64,000 nt of DNA from Mesorhizobium sp. NZP2077 (GCF_013170805.1 NZ_CP051293.1:5028001-5092000), one strand, 5' to 3'; counted from the stretch's first letter, positions 36,561 to 45,857 are shown. Numbers and translations: made by a program. The notes: generated by a model from the letters alone, not told the origin.

Positions 36561-37742
36561 ATGGCGAAAGACGGCAACGACCAGCTTAGCGGCAAGATGG
36601 GCATCAACACGCGGCTTGCCCATTCGGGCAACAATCCGCACGACTATTTCGGCTTCGTCAATCCGCCTGTCGTGCACGCCTCGACCGTGCTCTTTCGCAA
36701 TGCCGCCACAATGGCGGACCGCAACCAGAAATACACCTACGGCACGCGCGGCACGCCGACGACGGACGCCCTTGCCCACGCCATTGACGCGCTCGAGGGA
36801 TCCGCCGGCACGATCGTGGTGCCGTCGGGCCTTGCGGCGGTGACCATTCCGCTGCTCGCCTTCGTATCGGCGGGCGATCATCTGCTGATCGTCGATACCG
36901 TCTATCACCCGACGCGAAACTTTGCCGACACGATGCTGAAGCGGCTGGGTGTCGAGGTCGAGTACTACGCTCCCGACGTCGGCGCCGGCATCGCAGCGCT
37001 GATCAGGCCCAACACCAAAGTGGTGTTCACGGAATCGCCAGCCTCCAACACGTTCGAGCTGCAGGACATCCCGGCGATCGCCAAGGCGGCGCATGCGGCC
37101 GGCGCCATCGTCATGGTGGACAACACCTGGGCGACGCCGCTCTATTTCCGGCCGCTCGACCACGGCGTCGATATCTCCATCCACGCGGCGACCAAGTATC
37201 CGGCCGGCCATTCCGACGTGCTGCTTGGCACCGTCTCGGCCAATGAGAGCCACTGGAAGCAGCTCTACGAGAGTTTTTGCACGCTCGGCTGCTGTGCGGG
37301 ACCCGATGATGTCTACCAGGTGCTGCGCGGCCTGCGCACGATGGGCGTGCGCCTGGAGCATCATCAGCGCAGCGCACTCGCCATCGCGTCGTGGCTCGAA
37401 GGCCAGAAGGGTGTGGCGCGCGTGCTCCACCCTGCCCTTCCCAGCCACCCGGACCACGATTTGTGGAAGCGCGACTTTTGCGGTTCGAGCGGCATCTTTT
37501 CCATCGTGCTTGCCGGCGGCGGCCAGAAGGAGCAGCACGCCTTCCTCGACGCCCTCAAGATATTCGGGCTCGGCTATTCCTGGGGCGGCTATGAGAGCCT
37601 CGCGGTGCCGGTCTGGCTCGGCGACCGCGTCGTCGCCAAAGCCCCTTACGAGGGTCCGTTGATCCGCCTGCAGATCGGCCTCGAGGATGTCGACGACCTG
37701 AAAGCCGATATTTTGCGTGGTCTGGCCGCTGCCGCCGCCTGA
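36561..37742 (+). CDS. metC: Cystathionine beta-lyase
   Basis: This 393-residue PLP enzyme cleaves cystathionine to homocysteine in methionine synthesis. Evidence: the cofactor-binding segments YTYGTRGTPTTDAL, GSAGTIVVPSGLAA, VMVDNTWATPLYFRPLDHG and the Schiff-base lysine in ISIHAATKYPAGHSDVLLG, and the C-terminal GYSWGGYESLAVP, which marks the MetC branch of the Cys/Met metabolism family. The ATG at 36561 has GAAGA just upstream. A hairpin ending close to the ribosome-binding site may influence translation. Confidence 0.92.
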   Translation: MAKDGNDQLSGKMGINTRLAHSGNNPHDYFGFVNPPVVHASTVLFRNAATMADRNQKYTYGTRGTPTTDALAHAIDALEGSAGTIVVPSGLAAVTIPLLAFVSAGDHLLIVDTVYHPTRNFADTMLKRLGVEVEYYAPDVGAGIAALIRPNTKVVFTESPASNTFELQDIPAIAKAAHAAGAIVMVDNTWATPLYFRPLDHGVDISIHAATKYPAGHSDVLLGTVSANESHWKQLYESFCTLGCCAGPDDVYQVLRGLRTMGVRLEHHQRSALAIASWLEGQKGVARVLHPALPSHPDHDLWKRDFCGSSGIFSIVLAGGGQKEQHAFLDALKIFGLGYSWGGYESLAVPVWLGDRVVAKAPYEGPLIRLQIGLEDVDDLKADILRGLAAAAA

Positions 37743-37969
37743 CGGCGGCGCATACGGGCTAACTGCCGGAGGGAATCAGCAAACGGCCGCATGGCTCTGA
37801 CGCTGATGACAAAGTGCGAGCCGTTCGCGGCATCCCAGCAAGGGCTGTCGCGGAATATTATTCTGCCAGGCCGTGACTTTGCGGATTTGTTTGACTTTCA
37901 AATCTGTGGGTTCGGCCGCATTGCGTGTTGGACGGCATAGTCAGAAATCCATTTGTCACAAAGCTTGCC

Positions 37970-39049
37970 ATGGCCTTTCGTCTTTTTGTCCCCATCCTTG
38001 CCGGCGCGACGCTGCGTGAGCGGCTGCTTGCCTGCATCGGAGCCACGATCGGCATCGCGCTGACCGGCGTGATCAGCGGGCTGGCGATGGGCGGCGGCCC
38101 GCATGTGGCGCTGCTGGTGGCCCCGATGGGCGCTTCGGCCGTGCTTCTGTTCGCCGTGCCCGCGAGCCCGTTGGCGCAACCCTGGTCGACCATCGGCGGC
38201 AATTCCATATCGGCGCTGGTGGGCGTGACCGTAGCGCATTTCGTCCATGATCCGGTCTTTGCCTCGGGCCTTGCGGTGGCGCTAGCCATCGCGGCGATGT
38301 CGTTCACGCGTTGCCTGCATCCGCCGGGCGGAGCGGCAGCACTGACGGCGGTGCTCGGTGGGCCGGCCGTTCTCAACGCGGGCTTCCTGTTTCCGTTCGT
38401 GCCAGTGGCCCTGAATTCGATCATCCTGGTCACACTCGGCTTGCTCTTCCACAGGCTGGCGCGGCGCAACTACCCGCATGTCGCAGCACCCGCCGCCAAC
38501 AGCCACGGCACCGCCGATCCGCCGGCGCAGCAGCGCGTCGGCTTCCGGCCCGAGGATATCGATGCAGCGCTGACCACGCTCGACGAGACCTTCGACATCG
38601 ACCGCAACGACCTCGAACGGCTGTTGAGGCAAGTCGAGCTGCAGGCCATGGTGCGCTCGCACCGGACGCTGCTGTGCGAGGACATCATGTCCCGCGACGT
38701 GATTTCAGTGCCCGAGCAAGCCACCGCCGACGAGGCGCGCCGGCAGTTGCTCGATCACAACATCCGCACCTTGCCGGTGGTCGACGCGGATGCAAGGCTG
38801 GTCGGCGCGGTCGGCCTGCGTGAGCTGACGAAAGCCATCGACACGGTGAAGGGCGTGATGTCGCCGGCCGGCACCGCCTCGCCCGAGACGCCGGCGATGA
38901 GCCTGCTTCCGGTTTTGACCGACGGCCGCAGCCATGCCGTGGTCATCGTCGACGGAGAACGGCGCATTCTCGGCCTGATCACCCAGACCGACCTTCTGGC
39001 AGCGGCTGCACGCGTGCAAACGACAGACAAGGGACTGGCGGCGGCTTAA
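37970..39049 (+). CDS. HPP family membrane protein with C-terminal CBS domains
   Basis: This 359-residue protein has an N-terminal HPP membrane domain, with four helices and the name-giving CLHPPGGAAALTAVLGGP near residue 115, and C-terminal tandem CBS domains (EDIMSRDVISVPEQATADEARRQLLDHN..LPVVD and the later VIVDGERRILGLITQTDLL). HPP proteins have been linked to nitrite transport in plastids and cyanobacteria; CBS pairs bind adenine nucleotides and may gate the channel. Starts at GTG 37925 or TTG 37928 are also possible; none has a clear ribosome-binding site. Confidence 0.85.
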   Translation: MAFRLFVPILAGATLRERLLACIGATIGIALTGVISGLAMGGGPHVALLVAPMGASAVLLFAVPASPLAQPWSTIGGNSISALVGVTVAHFVHDPVFASGLAVALAIAAMSFTRCLHPPGGAAALTAVLGGPAVLNAGFLFPFVPVALNSIILVTLGLLFHRLARRNYPHVAAPAANSHGTADPPAQQRVGFRPEDIDAALTTLDETFDIDRNDLERLLRQVELQAMVRSHRTLLCEDIMSRDVISVPEQATADEARRQLLDHNIRTLPVVDADARLVGAVGLRELTKAIDTVKGVMSPAGTASPETPAMSLLPVLTDGRSHAVVIVDGERRILGLITQTDLLAAAARVQTTDKGLAAA

Positions 39050-39123
39050 CACAGGAAAGCCGGGCAGGGCCGGAGCGATCGACTATTTCTGCCGCTTCAA
39101 TCCCAACAAGGCCATCTCGACGT

Positions 39124-39987
39124 TTAGCCCTGACCCGCCGCATGGTCGAGCCGCAGCGAGGCGCGCCTTGCCTCGTCCGGCCTTGCGATGTGCGTCCAGT
39201 AGCCGTCATAGCCAGGCTTGCGCCGCTCTATCCAGGCGCCAAGCCCTTCCCTGAGATCGACGGTCGGGGCCATGCGGGCGAACTGCTCGGCTTCGACCAG
39301 CAACCCTTCGGCGATGCTGAGGTTGATCCCGCGCGCCACCGCAGTGAGGATGCTGGCGAGCGCTGCCGGCGAATGGGTGATGATGCGGCGGGCAAGGTCG
39401 TGCGCCGCCCGCATCAGCTCGGCATGCGGCACGACCTGATTGACGAGACCAAGTTCGAGCGCCCGCGGCGGCGGAAACCAGTCGCCCGTCAACAGCAGTT
39501 CGAGCGCCCGCTTGCGTCCGGCAAGCCGCGGCAGCCGTTGCGTGCCACCAAAGGTCGGCGGCATTGCAAGGTTGATCTCCGGCTTGGCGAACAGCGCGCG
39601 GTCGCTGGCGATGGCCAGCGGCACGGCTTCCGTGATCTCGCAGCCGCCACCGAAGGCAATCCCGTTGACGGCGGCGATGATCGGCTTACGGAAGGCCTCC
39701 AGCCGCGCCGTCAGCCGCTGGCCGCGCATGACGAAGTCGCGCAGCGCCACATCCGTGCCTGCGGCGACACTCGATGAGAATTCGTTGATATCACCACCGG
39801 CGGAAAAGGCGCGTTCCCCGGCCCCGGTCAGGATGACGGCGCGCACCGCATCGTCGGTCTCTATCGTGTCGAGGATCGCGAGCAGGCGATCGATCAGGGC
39901 ATAGTTCATCGCGTTGAGTTTTTCCGGGCGGTTGAGTGTGAGGACGGTGACCCGGTCGCGGGTCTCGCTCAGGACAAGATCGGCCAT
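39124..39987 (-). CDS. Enoyl-CoA hydratase/isomerase family protein
   Basis: This 287-residue crotonase-fold protein has VLTLNRPEKLNAMN, the first oxyanion segment ERAFSAGGDINEF, and the second GIAFGGGCEI plus FAKPEINLAMPPTFGGTQRLPRLAGRKRALELLLTG. The Glu in PEI is a usual catalytic position. Substrate may be a branched or aromatic acyl-CoA. The ATG at 39987 follows GAAGAAACA; the frame upstream is artefactual. It is divergent from a TetR gene with a perfect palindrome between them, so its expression is likely inducible. Confidence 0.9.
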   Translation of the reverse strand: MADLVLSETRDRVTVLTLNRPEKLNAMNYALIDRLLAILDTIETDDAVRAVILTGAGERAFSAGGDINEFSSSVAAGTDVALRDFVMRGQRLTARLEAFRKPIIAAVNGIAFGGGCEITEAVPLAIASDRALFAKPEINLAMPPTFGGTQRLPRLAGRKRALELLLTGDWFPPPRALELGLVNQVVPHAELMRAAHDLARRIITHSPAALASILTAVARGINLSIAEGLLVEAEQFARMAPTVDLREGLGAWIERRKPGYDGYWTHIARPDEARRASLRLDHAAGQG

Positions 39988-40035
39988 TGTTTCTTCCTTT
40001 CCAGATACGACGGAAAGGGGATCATGCTTCGGGTT

Positions 40036-40065
40036 GCGTGTATATTCACTAGTCGGTATACACGC
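40036..40065. promoter_or_regulatory. Perfect palindromic operator
   Basis: GCGTGTATA, twelve bases, TATACACGC: a perfect 9-bp inverted repeat between the enoyl-CoA hydratase and TetR genes, covering possible -10 elements of both. Centre contains ACTAGT. Confidence 0.75.
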
Positions 40066-40068
40066 TTG

Positions 40069-40653
40069 ATGTCTGACCCTGCCAGCCCGACCCGTAAACG
40101 CATCGTCGATGCCGCGACGAAGCTGTTCTATGCCGAGGGAATCGGTCGCGTCAGTGTCGATGCCATTGCCGAAAAGGCTGGCCTGACCAAGCGCACGCTG
40201 TACTACCATTTCAAGAGCAAGGACGACCTGATCGCCGCCTATCTCGATGGTCGCGATCAGCCCAACCTGCAGCAGATGGCCGGCTGGTTCGACGCGGCGG
40301 AAGGTGGAGCGGACCGTAGGGTCGAGGCGATCTTCAGCAATCTGGGGCGGGTTGCACGCCATCCGAAATGGAAGGGATGCGGCTTTCTGCGCACGGCCGC
40401 GGAACTTGCCTCGATGCCCGGCCACCCGGCGGTCAAGGTCGGGTCGCGACACAAGTCAAATTTTGAAACATGGTTGGCTGGCGAATTGTCCGGGCACGAC
40501 ATTGAGGAGCCGCAAGCCTTGGCCCGCGAGATCGTGCTGCTGATAGATGGCTGCTTTTCGATCATGCTGATCCACCGCAATCCTGACTACATCGAGGCAG
40601 CAGGACGAGCTGCGGCCACGCTCGTTCGCGCGAGATCCCGGAACAACGACTGA
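40069..40653 (+). CDS. TetR/AcrR family transcriptional regulator
   Basis: This 194-residue regulator has an N-terminal HTH: TRKRIVDAATKLFYAEGIGRVSVDAIAEKAGLTKRTLYYHFKSK (about 8-51). The C-terminal domain includes KGCGFLRTAAELASMPGHPA, seen in a subgroup controlling aldehyde or electrophile responses. The ATG at 40069 lies three bases after a perfect palindrome, implying a very short leader; an alternative ATG at 40024 has a better ribosome-binding sequence (AAGGGG) but would put the palindrome inside the gene. It likely represses itself and the divergent hydratase. Confidence 0.88.
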   Translation: MSDPASPTRKRIVDAATKLFYAEGIGRVSVDAIAEKAGLTKRTLYYHFKSKDDLIAAYLDGRDQPNLQQMAGWFDAAEGGADRRVEAIFSNLGRVARHPKWKGCGFLRTAAELASMPGHPAVKVGSRHKSNFETWLAGELSGHDIEEPQALAREIVLLIDGCFSIMLIHRNPDYIEAAGRAAATLVRARSRNND

Positions 40654-40711
40654 CTGGCCGCCCCTTGGAGCGGGGCCGGCAAGCATGGTATCGCAAGGCC
40701 AGGAGGCGGCG

Positions 40712-41428
40712 ATGCGTGTGATTTTCCGATGCGATCCAATGCTGGTCGAGCATTTGCCGCGCCCGATCCTGGCGCGCGGCGCCCTGCCGGATTGGCTGCG
40801 CGCAATGCCCGCCACCGCCTACTCGGCGATCCATGGCCGCGACATTCGCACGCTCAAGCAGTGCCCCCCGGTGGTTGACGCGATGACATATGGCTTCATG
40901 ATCCTGCTGCCGTGCGACGTCGTCGTCGACAAGGGCACTTTTTCCTGGGACTGGACGATCCCAGATCCGGTCACTAAAAACCACCCCAGGGCGCCGCTGA
41001 GCTTCCATACGCCGGGCCAGCTCGCCGGCAGCCCGTTTGCCAACCCAAGCCAGGCAGCCCTTAAATTCAACAGCTTCTGGACCATCGAGGTCGAGGATGG
41101 CTGGTCGCTGTTCGCGACCCATCCGGTCAATCGCGAGGATCTTCCCTTCAGGCTGGTGACGGGCCTGGTGGATTCCGACCGGTTCAGCGATGGCGGCATC
41201 AATTTCCCAGCGGTCTGGAAGGAGCCCGAATTCTCCGGCGTGCTCCGGAAAGGAACTCCGGTCGCGCAATGCTTTGCAGTTCCGCGAGCTGCGCCTCAGC
41301 TCGAATACGAGGTGTTTGACGAGAAACGGCGGGCATCCTATGCGCAGACGGTCGCGGATGTCCTGTCAACGCCCGGCGTCTATCGCAAGCGGTTTCGCGC
41401 TAGGCGGGGGCGCGCCACCGCCGAGTGA
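40712..41428 (+). CDS. DUF6065-like protein of unknown function
   Basis: This 238-residue soluble protein resembles DUF6065: FRCDPMLVEHLPRPILARGALPDWLRAMP, KFNSFWTIEVEDGWSLFATHPVNREDLPFRLVTGLVDSDRF and PAVWKEPEFSGVLRKGTPVAQCFAVPR. The recurring pattern suggests a small-molecule or sugar-binding beta structure, but no activity is known. The ATG at 40712 has AGGAGG at good spacing. Its last 63 bases overlap the end of the convergent TPR gene. Confidence 0.65.
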   Translation: MRVIFRCDPMLVEHLPRPILARGALPDWLRAMPATAYSAIHGRDIRTLKQCPPVVDAMTYGFMILLPCDVVVDKGTFSWDWTIPDPVTKNHPRAPLSFHTPGQLAGSPFANPSQAALKFNSFWTIEVEDGWSLFATHPVNREDLPFRLVTGLVDSDRFSDGGINFPAVWKEPEFSGVLRKGTPVAQCFAVPRAAPQLEYEVFDEKRRASYAQTVADVLSTPGVYRKRFRARRGRATAE

Positions 41429-42235
41429 GCGACGCAACGCCTCCTCATCAAGCCATAGACGGCCGTTCGGCGCCGATGTAAGCGCCATGGCGATGACGCC
41501 GAAGGTGGATGGGCTCAGACGATAGGCCATCGAATACGCCGCCATGGCCCCGTCGAGGTCACCGGCTTCCTGCAAGACGACGCCCAGATTGACGGCAGCC
41601 TCCGGCGCGTCTGGGCTCATCTCCAGCACCCGTCGATAGGCCTGGGCAGCACCGCCGAACTTGCGAATGTCCTGGCGCACCAGCCCGAGGTCAAACCAGG
41701 CAGCCGGGTGTCCACCGCCGGCGACGGCGCGTTCGAGGAAGCCCTCTGCCTCAACAGACGCACCGCTCTGCCAGGCAAGGCGCCCGAGGCGCGCTGCAGC
41801 CTCCGCGGATTCCGGATCCTGCCGCAAAACAAGTGTCCAACATTCGCGCGCAGCCGAGGCATCGCCGGCCTGATCGAGGGTGCGTGCCCGCTCGATCAGG
41901 ACCTCCGCCTGCGACGATCGCCCTGCCGCGCGGTCCAGAAGCTGCAACGCCGCTTCGAACCGGCCCTCGGCCCGGGCAATCCGGCATGCGAGAATCAAGG
42001 CTGGCACATTGTTCGGACGAGCGGCAAGGCTCGCTTCGATGCGCGTACGAGCCTCCGGCAAGTTGGCCCTCGCGAAGAGGACCGCGGCCATCAGATGGCA
42101 AAGCGCCGGATCGCCCGGATGCTGCTTCAAGCCCAGCTCACACAGATCCACCGCCTGACCGTGATTGCCGGAATTGAAAGCCGCCACGGCGCGGCGGATC
42201 AGATCTCCGCTTTCACCTTGATTGGCGCTCACCAT
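41366..42235 (-). CDS. Tetratricopeptide-repeat protein
   Basis: This 289-residue protein has repeated TPR units, for example AFNSGNHGQAVDLCELGLKQHPGDPALCHLM, ARAEGRFEAALQLLDRAA and the last FGGAAQAYRRVLEMSPDAPEAAVNLGVVLQEAGDLDGAMAAYSMAYRLSP. About six to seven repeats fill residues 15-250. TPR arrays bind partner proteins; no enzyme domain is seen. The gene overlaps the convergent DUF6065-like gene over 63 coding bases, and its start lies close to the end of the anion transporter gene on the same strand. Confidence 0.75.
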   Translation of the reverse strand: MVSANQGESGDLIRRAVAAFNSGNHGQAVDLCELGLKQHPGDPALCHLMAAVLFARANLPEARTRIEASLAARPNNVPALILACRIARAEGRFEAALQLLDRAAGRSSQAEVLIERARTLDQAGDASAARECWTLVLRQDPESAEAAARLGRLAWQSGASVEAEGFLERAVAGGGHPAAWFDLGLVRQDIRKFGGAAQAYRRVLEMSPDAPEAAVNLGVVLQEAGDLDGAMAAYSMAYRLSPSTFGVIAMALTSAPNGRLWLDEEALRRSLGGGAPPPSAKPLAIDAGR

Positions 42236-42251
42236 TGCCTTGCCGCTCCCT

Positions 42252-43478
42252 CTAGAACCCAAACGCCAGCCATGCCGTCCCGACCACGAGCGTGATCAGC
42301 GTCAGCGGCAAGCCGACCTTGAAGAAGGCACCGAAAGACAATGGCGTCCCGGCGGCCTTGGACTGCTCGGCGACGATCAGATTGGCGACCGAGCCGAGCA
42401 GCGTGAAATTGCCGGCCAACGTCGAGCTCATCGCCACCACCAGCCAGGCGCGTTCGGGGTTTTCCAGCCCGGGTATGAACGGCCGCAACGCCAGCACCGC
42501 CGGCACATTGCTCATGATGTTGGAGAGCACCGCGGTAAACCCGGACAAGCGCCAGACGTCGTCGAGGCCGAGATTCTTGGCCGAGGCGATGAGATCAGGC
42601 GTCAGCAGCGTCCTTTCGGCGCCGGCAACCACGACGAACAGACCGGCGAACATGAACAGCAGCGGGCCGTCGATCTCACGGTAGATGCGTTCCGGCTTGA
42701 TGGCGCGGGTGAGCAGGAGAATGGCGCCGCCGATCAATGCCGCCTTGGCAACGGGAACGCCGGCGAAGAAGGCAATGGCCAAGCCGATGCAGACAATCAC
42801 GGCCTTGAGCACCTGCCCGCGATGCATGCGGCCGCGCGCGACATGCGGCGTCAATGCGGCGGTGCGGGTGAATTCGGCCCGATAGATGATGCGCACTATG
42901 ACGATGACCGCGACGAGGCCAAACAGGGCGACCGGCGCCAGCGCCGCCGAAAAGGCCGGATAGGAAATGCCCGACAGCGCGCCGATGACCATGTTCTGCG
43001 GATTGCCGGTGATGGTGGCGACGCTGCCGCAGTTCGACGCGGTGGCGGTGGCGATCAGATAGGGGATCGGGTTGCGGTTGATGACGCGAGTGACGTGGAC
43101 GACGATCGGCGCCATGACCAGGCAGATGGCATCGTTGACGAGGAAGGCCGACAGCACGCCGGTGAGCAGCGTCACCATCACCAGCAGCATGAACGGCGCG
43201 TGCGCATGTTCGATGGCGATGGCGCCAAGGCCACGAAAGGCGCCCGACACCTTCAGATGCGCCACCACGATCATCATGCCTAGCAGAAGCGTGATGGTGT
43301 CGAAATTGATCGCGCGGTATGCATCCTCCATGCTGATCGCGCCAATGGCGATCATCGCCGCGCCGCCAAGCAGCGCAATCCCCGCCCGGTCGAGACGCAG
43401 GCCAGGTATACGGCCAATGGCGACGCCGGCATAGGTCAGGACCAGGATCAGCAGTGCCGCCGCGCCCATCAATGTCAT
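42252..43478 (-). CDS. SLC13/ArsB-type anion transporter
   Basis: This 408-residue protein has about eleven membrane helices. The IT-superfamily features are two similar halves, each with a re-entrant loop: NDAICLVMAPIVVHVTR with TATASNCGSVATITGNPQNMVIG in the first and SNIMSNVPAVLALRPFIPG with STLAGNFTLLGSVANLIVAEQ in the second. Members carry dicarboxylates, arsenite, sulfate or sodium-proton exchange; I cannot say which. The downstream TPR gene begins 16 bases after the stop and may be cotranscribed. Confidence 0.85.
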   Translation of the reverse strand: MTLMGAAALLILVLTYAGVAIGRIPGLRLDRAGIALLGGAAMIAIGAISMEDAYRAINFDTITLLLGMMIVVAHLKVSGAFRGLGAIAIEHAHAPFMLLVMVTLLTGVLSAFLVNDAICLVMAPIVVHVTRVINRNPIPYLIATATASNCGSVATITGNPQNMVIGALSGISYPAFSAALAPVALFGLVAVIVIVRIIYRAEFTRTAALTPHVARGRMHRGQVLKAVIVCIGLAIAFFAGVPVAKAALIGGAILLLTRAIKPERIYREIDGPLLFMFAGLFVVVAGAERTLLTPDLIASAKNLGLDDVWRLSGFTAVLSNIMSNVPAVLALRPFIPGLENPERAWLVVAMSSTLAGNFTLLGSVANLIVAEQSKAAGTPLSFGAFFKVGLPLTLITLVVGTAWLAFGF

Positions 43479-43608
43479 CGATAAGGAGCCCCGCTCGATC
43501 TGGTGGCGCCGATGCGGTCCGCCCGATGGTTCATTTGCATGTCAGCTTTGGCGATGTCGAGATTGTTGACAAACGGATTGGACAAGTTGTCGTTCCGGGT
43601 CGGTATCG

Positions 43609-44571
43609 CTAACGTCGATAGAAATCCAGCCGCTGCCGCAATGCCTGTGGCGAAAACAGTTGCTCGACGGTCTGCCGCGCCTTGTGGCCCACCCTCTCCC
43701 GCAGCGCCGGATCGGCTTTGAGTTCGGCCAGGATTAGCGCCGCCTGTTGCGTCGTCTCGAACAGAAAGCCGTTTTCGCCATGGCTGATATGGTCGGCGTA
43801 GCCGCCATGCGAATGGCAAACCACGGGCAGACCGCAAGCCATCGCCTCGAACACCACCCGGCCGAACGTCTCCACATGCGAGCCGGTGCGATAGTAGAAC
43901 GCGTCGAGCGTCGTCAGGAACTGTTCGGCGGCAAATTGGCCCTGCGGCAGGAGTTCGAGTTGCGGATGCGGCGCGAGCCTGTCCTTGAGCGGCATGCCGC
44001 CCTGGATCCGCACCGCAACGCCGTCGGCCAGCAAGGCCTCGTAGAGCACAACGTCGTCGGCATGATGCTTGTCCGCCGTGTCGCGGCTCAGTCGCCCCAC
44101 TGTGAACGGACCATCAGGCCTTGCCAGCCGCGGGACGAAGCGATCGATATCGATCGGCGACGGATGCACGACACCTTTGACCTGCAGCATGCGTTTCTGG
44201 AAGTCGGAGATCAGTACCAGTTCGGCGTCGGGCCAGCCCAGCAGGCGCGGCATGCGCGTCGTCAGCGCGACGATCTTCGGGTGAAAGGTGTTGAAGACAT
44301 AGATCAGCCGGCGTGGCCGTCGGATCAGGTAAGGCCAGATTTTGTTGCGCCAATGCGCGCCGAGGAAGACATAGGTGCCGCCGTCCGGCACGTCGCGCGT
44401 AGCCGGCGAGACGCGGTGAAGCGGAAATTGCCGCATCAGGTCGTCGGACACGCGCGATGAGGTTGCCCACAGACGCACCGGCGAGTCGGCTTTCAACAGC
44501 CGATACAGCTCCAGGGTTTCGCGTTCACTGCCGCCAAACGGGTTCTGAAAGCCGTTGAACAAATGGATCAT
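43609..44571 (-). CDS. Glycosyltransferase family 4 protein
   Basis: This 320-residue protein has a GT-B fold: an acceptor half starting HLFNGFQNPFGGSERETLELYRLL and a donor-binding half with FTVGRLSRDTADKHHADD and the GT4 signature HVETFGRVVFEAMACGLPVVCHSHGGYADHI, where the Glu contacts the nucleotide sugar. It lacks a signal peptide and membrane helices. The ATG at 44571 begins the first beta strand. No other polysaccharide genes are adjacent except, further off, a GT90 gene; the product is unknown. Confidence 0.88.
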   Translation of the reverse strand: MIHLFNGFQNPFGGSERETLELYRLLKADSPVRLWATSSRVSDDLMRQFPLHRVSPATRDVPDGGTYVFLGAHWRNKIWPYLIRRPRRLIYVFNTFHPKIVALTTRMPRLLGWPDAELVLISDFQKRMLQVKGVVHPSPIDIDRFVPRLARPDGPFTVGRLSRDTADKHHADDVVLYEALLADGVAVRIQGGMPLKDRLAPHPQLELLPQGQFAAEQFLTTLDAFYYRTGSHVETFGRVVFEAMACGLPVVCHSHGGYADHISHGENGFLFETTQQAALILAELKADPALRERVGHKARQTVEQLFSPQALRQRLDFYRR

Positions 44572-44664
44572 GCGTTGTGCTACCTGGGCGGGCTGGACGC
44601 CGGAGGAAGCACACCAACAAGAAAGCGTCAAGGAAAGCAGCCTTCATGCGCAGCAAGGCCGCGG

Positions 44665-45453
44665 TCAATGCACCGTGGCGACGCTGGGCTGAGGCACCTG
44701 CGAGGCTTCCGTCGGGTCGAAGCTGACCTGATCGCGTCCATTCGACTTGGCAGCGTAGAGCCGTCTGTCGGCGGCGGAGAAGATCGCCTCGTAAGTCGTC
44801 GGCCCGCTGAAGCTGGTGCCGCCGATCGAGACGGAAAGCGGACAGGCGCGGCCGCCGGGTGAAAAGTCCATTTCGCGAATGCGGCGGCGGATACTTTCGG
44901 CAACCAGCCAGGATTGCGAGGGGTCGACACCGGGAAGGAACACGCCAAACTCCTCGCCGCCGATGCGGCCGACGATATCGCTGCCGCGCAGCTGTCCCTT
45001 GATCGCCTGTGCGATCAGCTTGAGCGCCTGGTCGCCGCAGTCGTGGCCGAGGCGGTCGTTGATCAGCTTGAAATGGTCGGCGTCGATGATCAGCAGCGCG
45101 CCGGAATGGGTCTGCTCTTGTTTGCGGGTCTGCTCGAGATAGGCCTCGACCAGCATCGAGAAGGCGCCGCGGTTCAACACTGCGGTCAGACTGTCCGTCG
45201 CGGCAACGATGCTGAGATCACGCTGGGCTATGGCCAGCTGGCGTATCTTCCACATGAGGAAGAACAGAAACGACCCGCCGAGCACCAGCGGCAGCATCAG
45301 ATCCGTCATTTGCGCGCGCCAGACGGCCTCGGGCGAGAGATAGGGGAAGTTGAACGAATCGACGAAAAACGCCACGGCAATGAAGAATGCCGTACCGGCA
45401 GCGGTGACCGCGATCACCCTGCGCCAGCTCGTCGGCGACAGATCGAGCTTCAT
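44665..45453 (-). CDS. Membrane-anchored diguanylate cyclase
   Basis: This 262-residue protein has two membrane helices (VIAVTAAGTAFFIAVAFFV and LMLPLVLGGSFLFFLMW) enclosing a short periplasmic loop, then a GGDEF domain. The active site is GGEEF (165-169), an accepted variant, and the inhibitory I-site RGSD lies five residues before it (156-159). LLIIDADHFKLINDRLGHDCGD shows the metal-binding Asp. It should make cyclic di-GMP from GTP with product feedback. The periplasmic loop is too short for a known sensor domain. Confidence 0.93.
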   Translation of the reverse strand: MKLDLSPTSWRRVIAVTAAGTAFFIAVAFFVDSFNFPYLSPEAVWRAQMTDLMLPLVLGGSFLFFLMWKIRQLAIAQRDLSIVAATDSLTAVLNRGAFSMLVEAYLEQTRKQEQTHSGALLIIDADHFKLINDRLGHDCGDQALKLIAQAIKGQLRGSDIVGRIGGEEFGVFLPGVDPSQSWLVAESIRRRIREMDFSPGGRACPLSVSIGGTSFSGPTTYEAIFSAADRRLYAAKSNGRDQVSFDPTEASQVPQPSVATVH

Positions 45454-45635
45454 TGCGTTCCACTCCGTTAGCCGCCGCTACTATGGCGTACCAACGCAAA
45501 CAAAATGATAAGACTTTCCTTTCAATTCGAGATCAGATGAGCGGAAGCCGGAGCATGCTCGCCGAACAGGCGGCCGTGCTCCGGCTATGAAGGCAGCTCG
45601 TTCACTGAATTGCAGGGCGCAGGGAATCCCTGACA

Positions 45636-45857
45636 TCAACGGCTGGACGTCGGTCCACTCGCCTCGACGACGAAGGATGCCGCGATCAGGTCGTCTGCAT
45701 CCAGTCGTAGCGAACCGTCGCCTCCCCCAATGATGGCGGCGACCTTGTGGAAGGTCTTCATCTCATGATCGGATATTTCGGCATCCCGTATCCTGGCCTT
45801 GAGTTCAGCGATACGCCGCCCCAAGGCAGGGGACGTTCCAATTTCACGTTTCGACAT
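45636..45857 (-). CDS. Small unknown protein, 73 residues
   Basis: A soluble, mildly helical 73-residue protein: LGRRIAELKARIRDAEISDHEMKTFHKVAAII is a likely long helix and the rest is GGGDGSLRLDADDLIAASFVVEA. No family is recognised. The ATG at 45857 is preceded by GAGGAGAAAACCAGGCC-type purine-rich sequence. It stands alone between the diguanylate cyclase and another small gene. Confidence 0.5.
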   Translation of the reverse strand: MSKREIGTSPALGRRIAELKARIRDAEISDHEMKTFHKVAAIIGGGDGSLRLDADDLIAASFVVEASGPTSSR

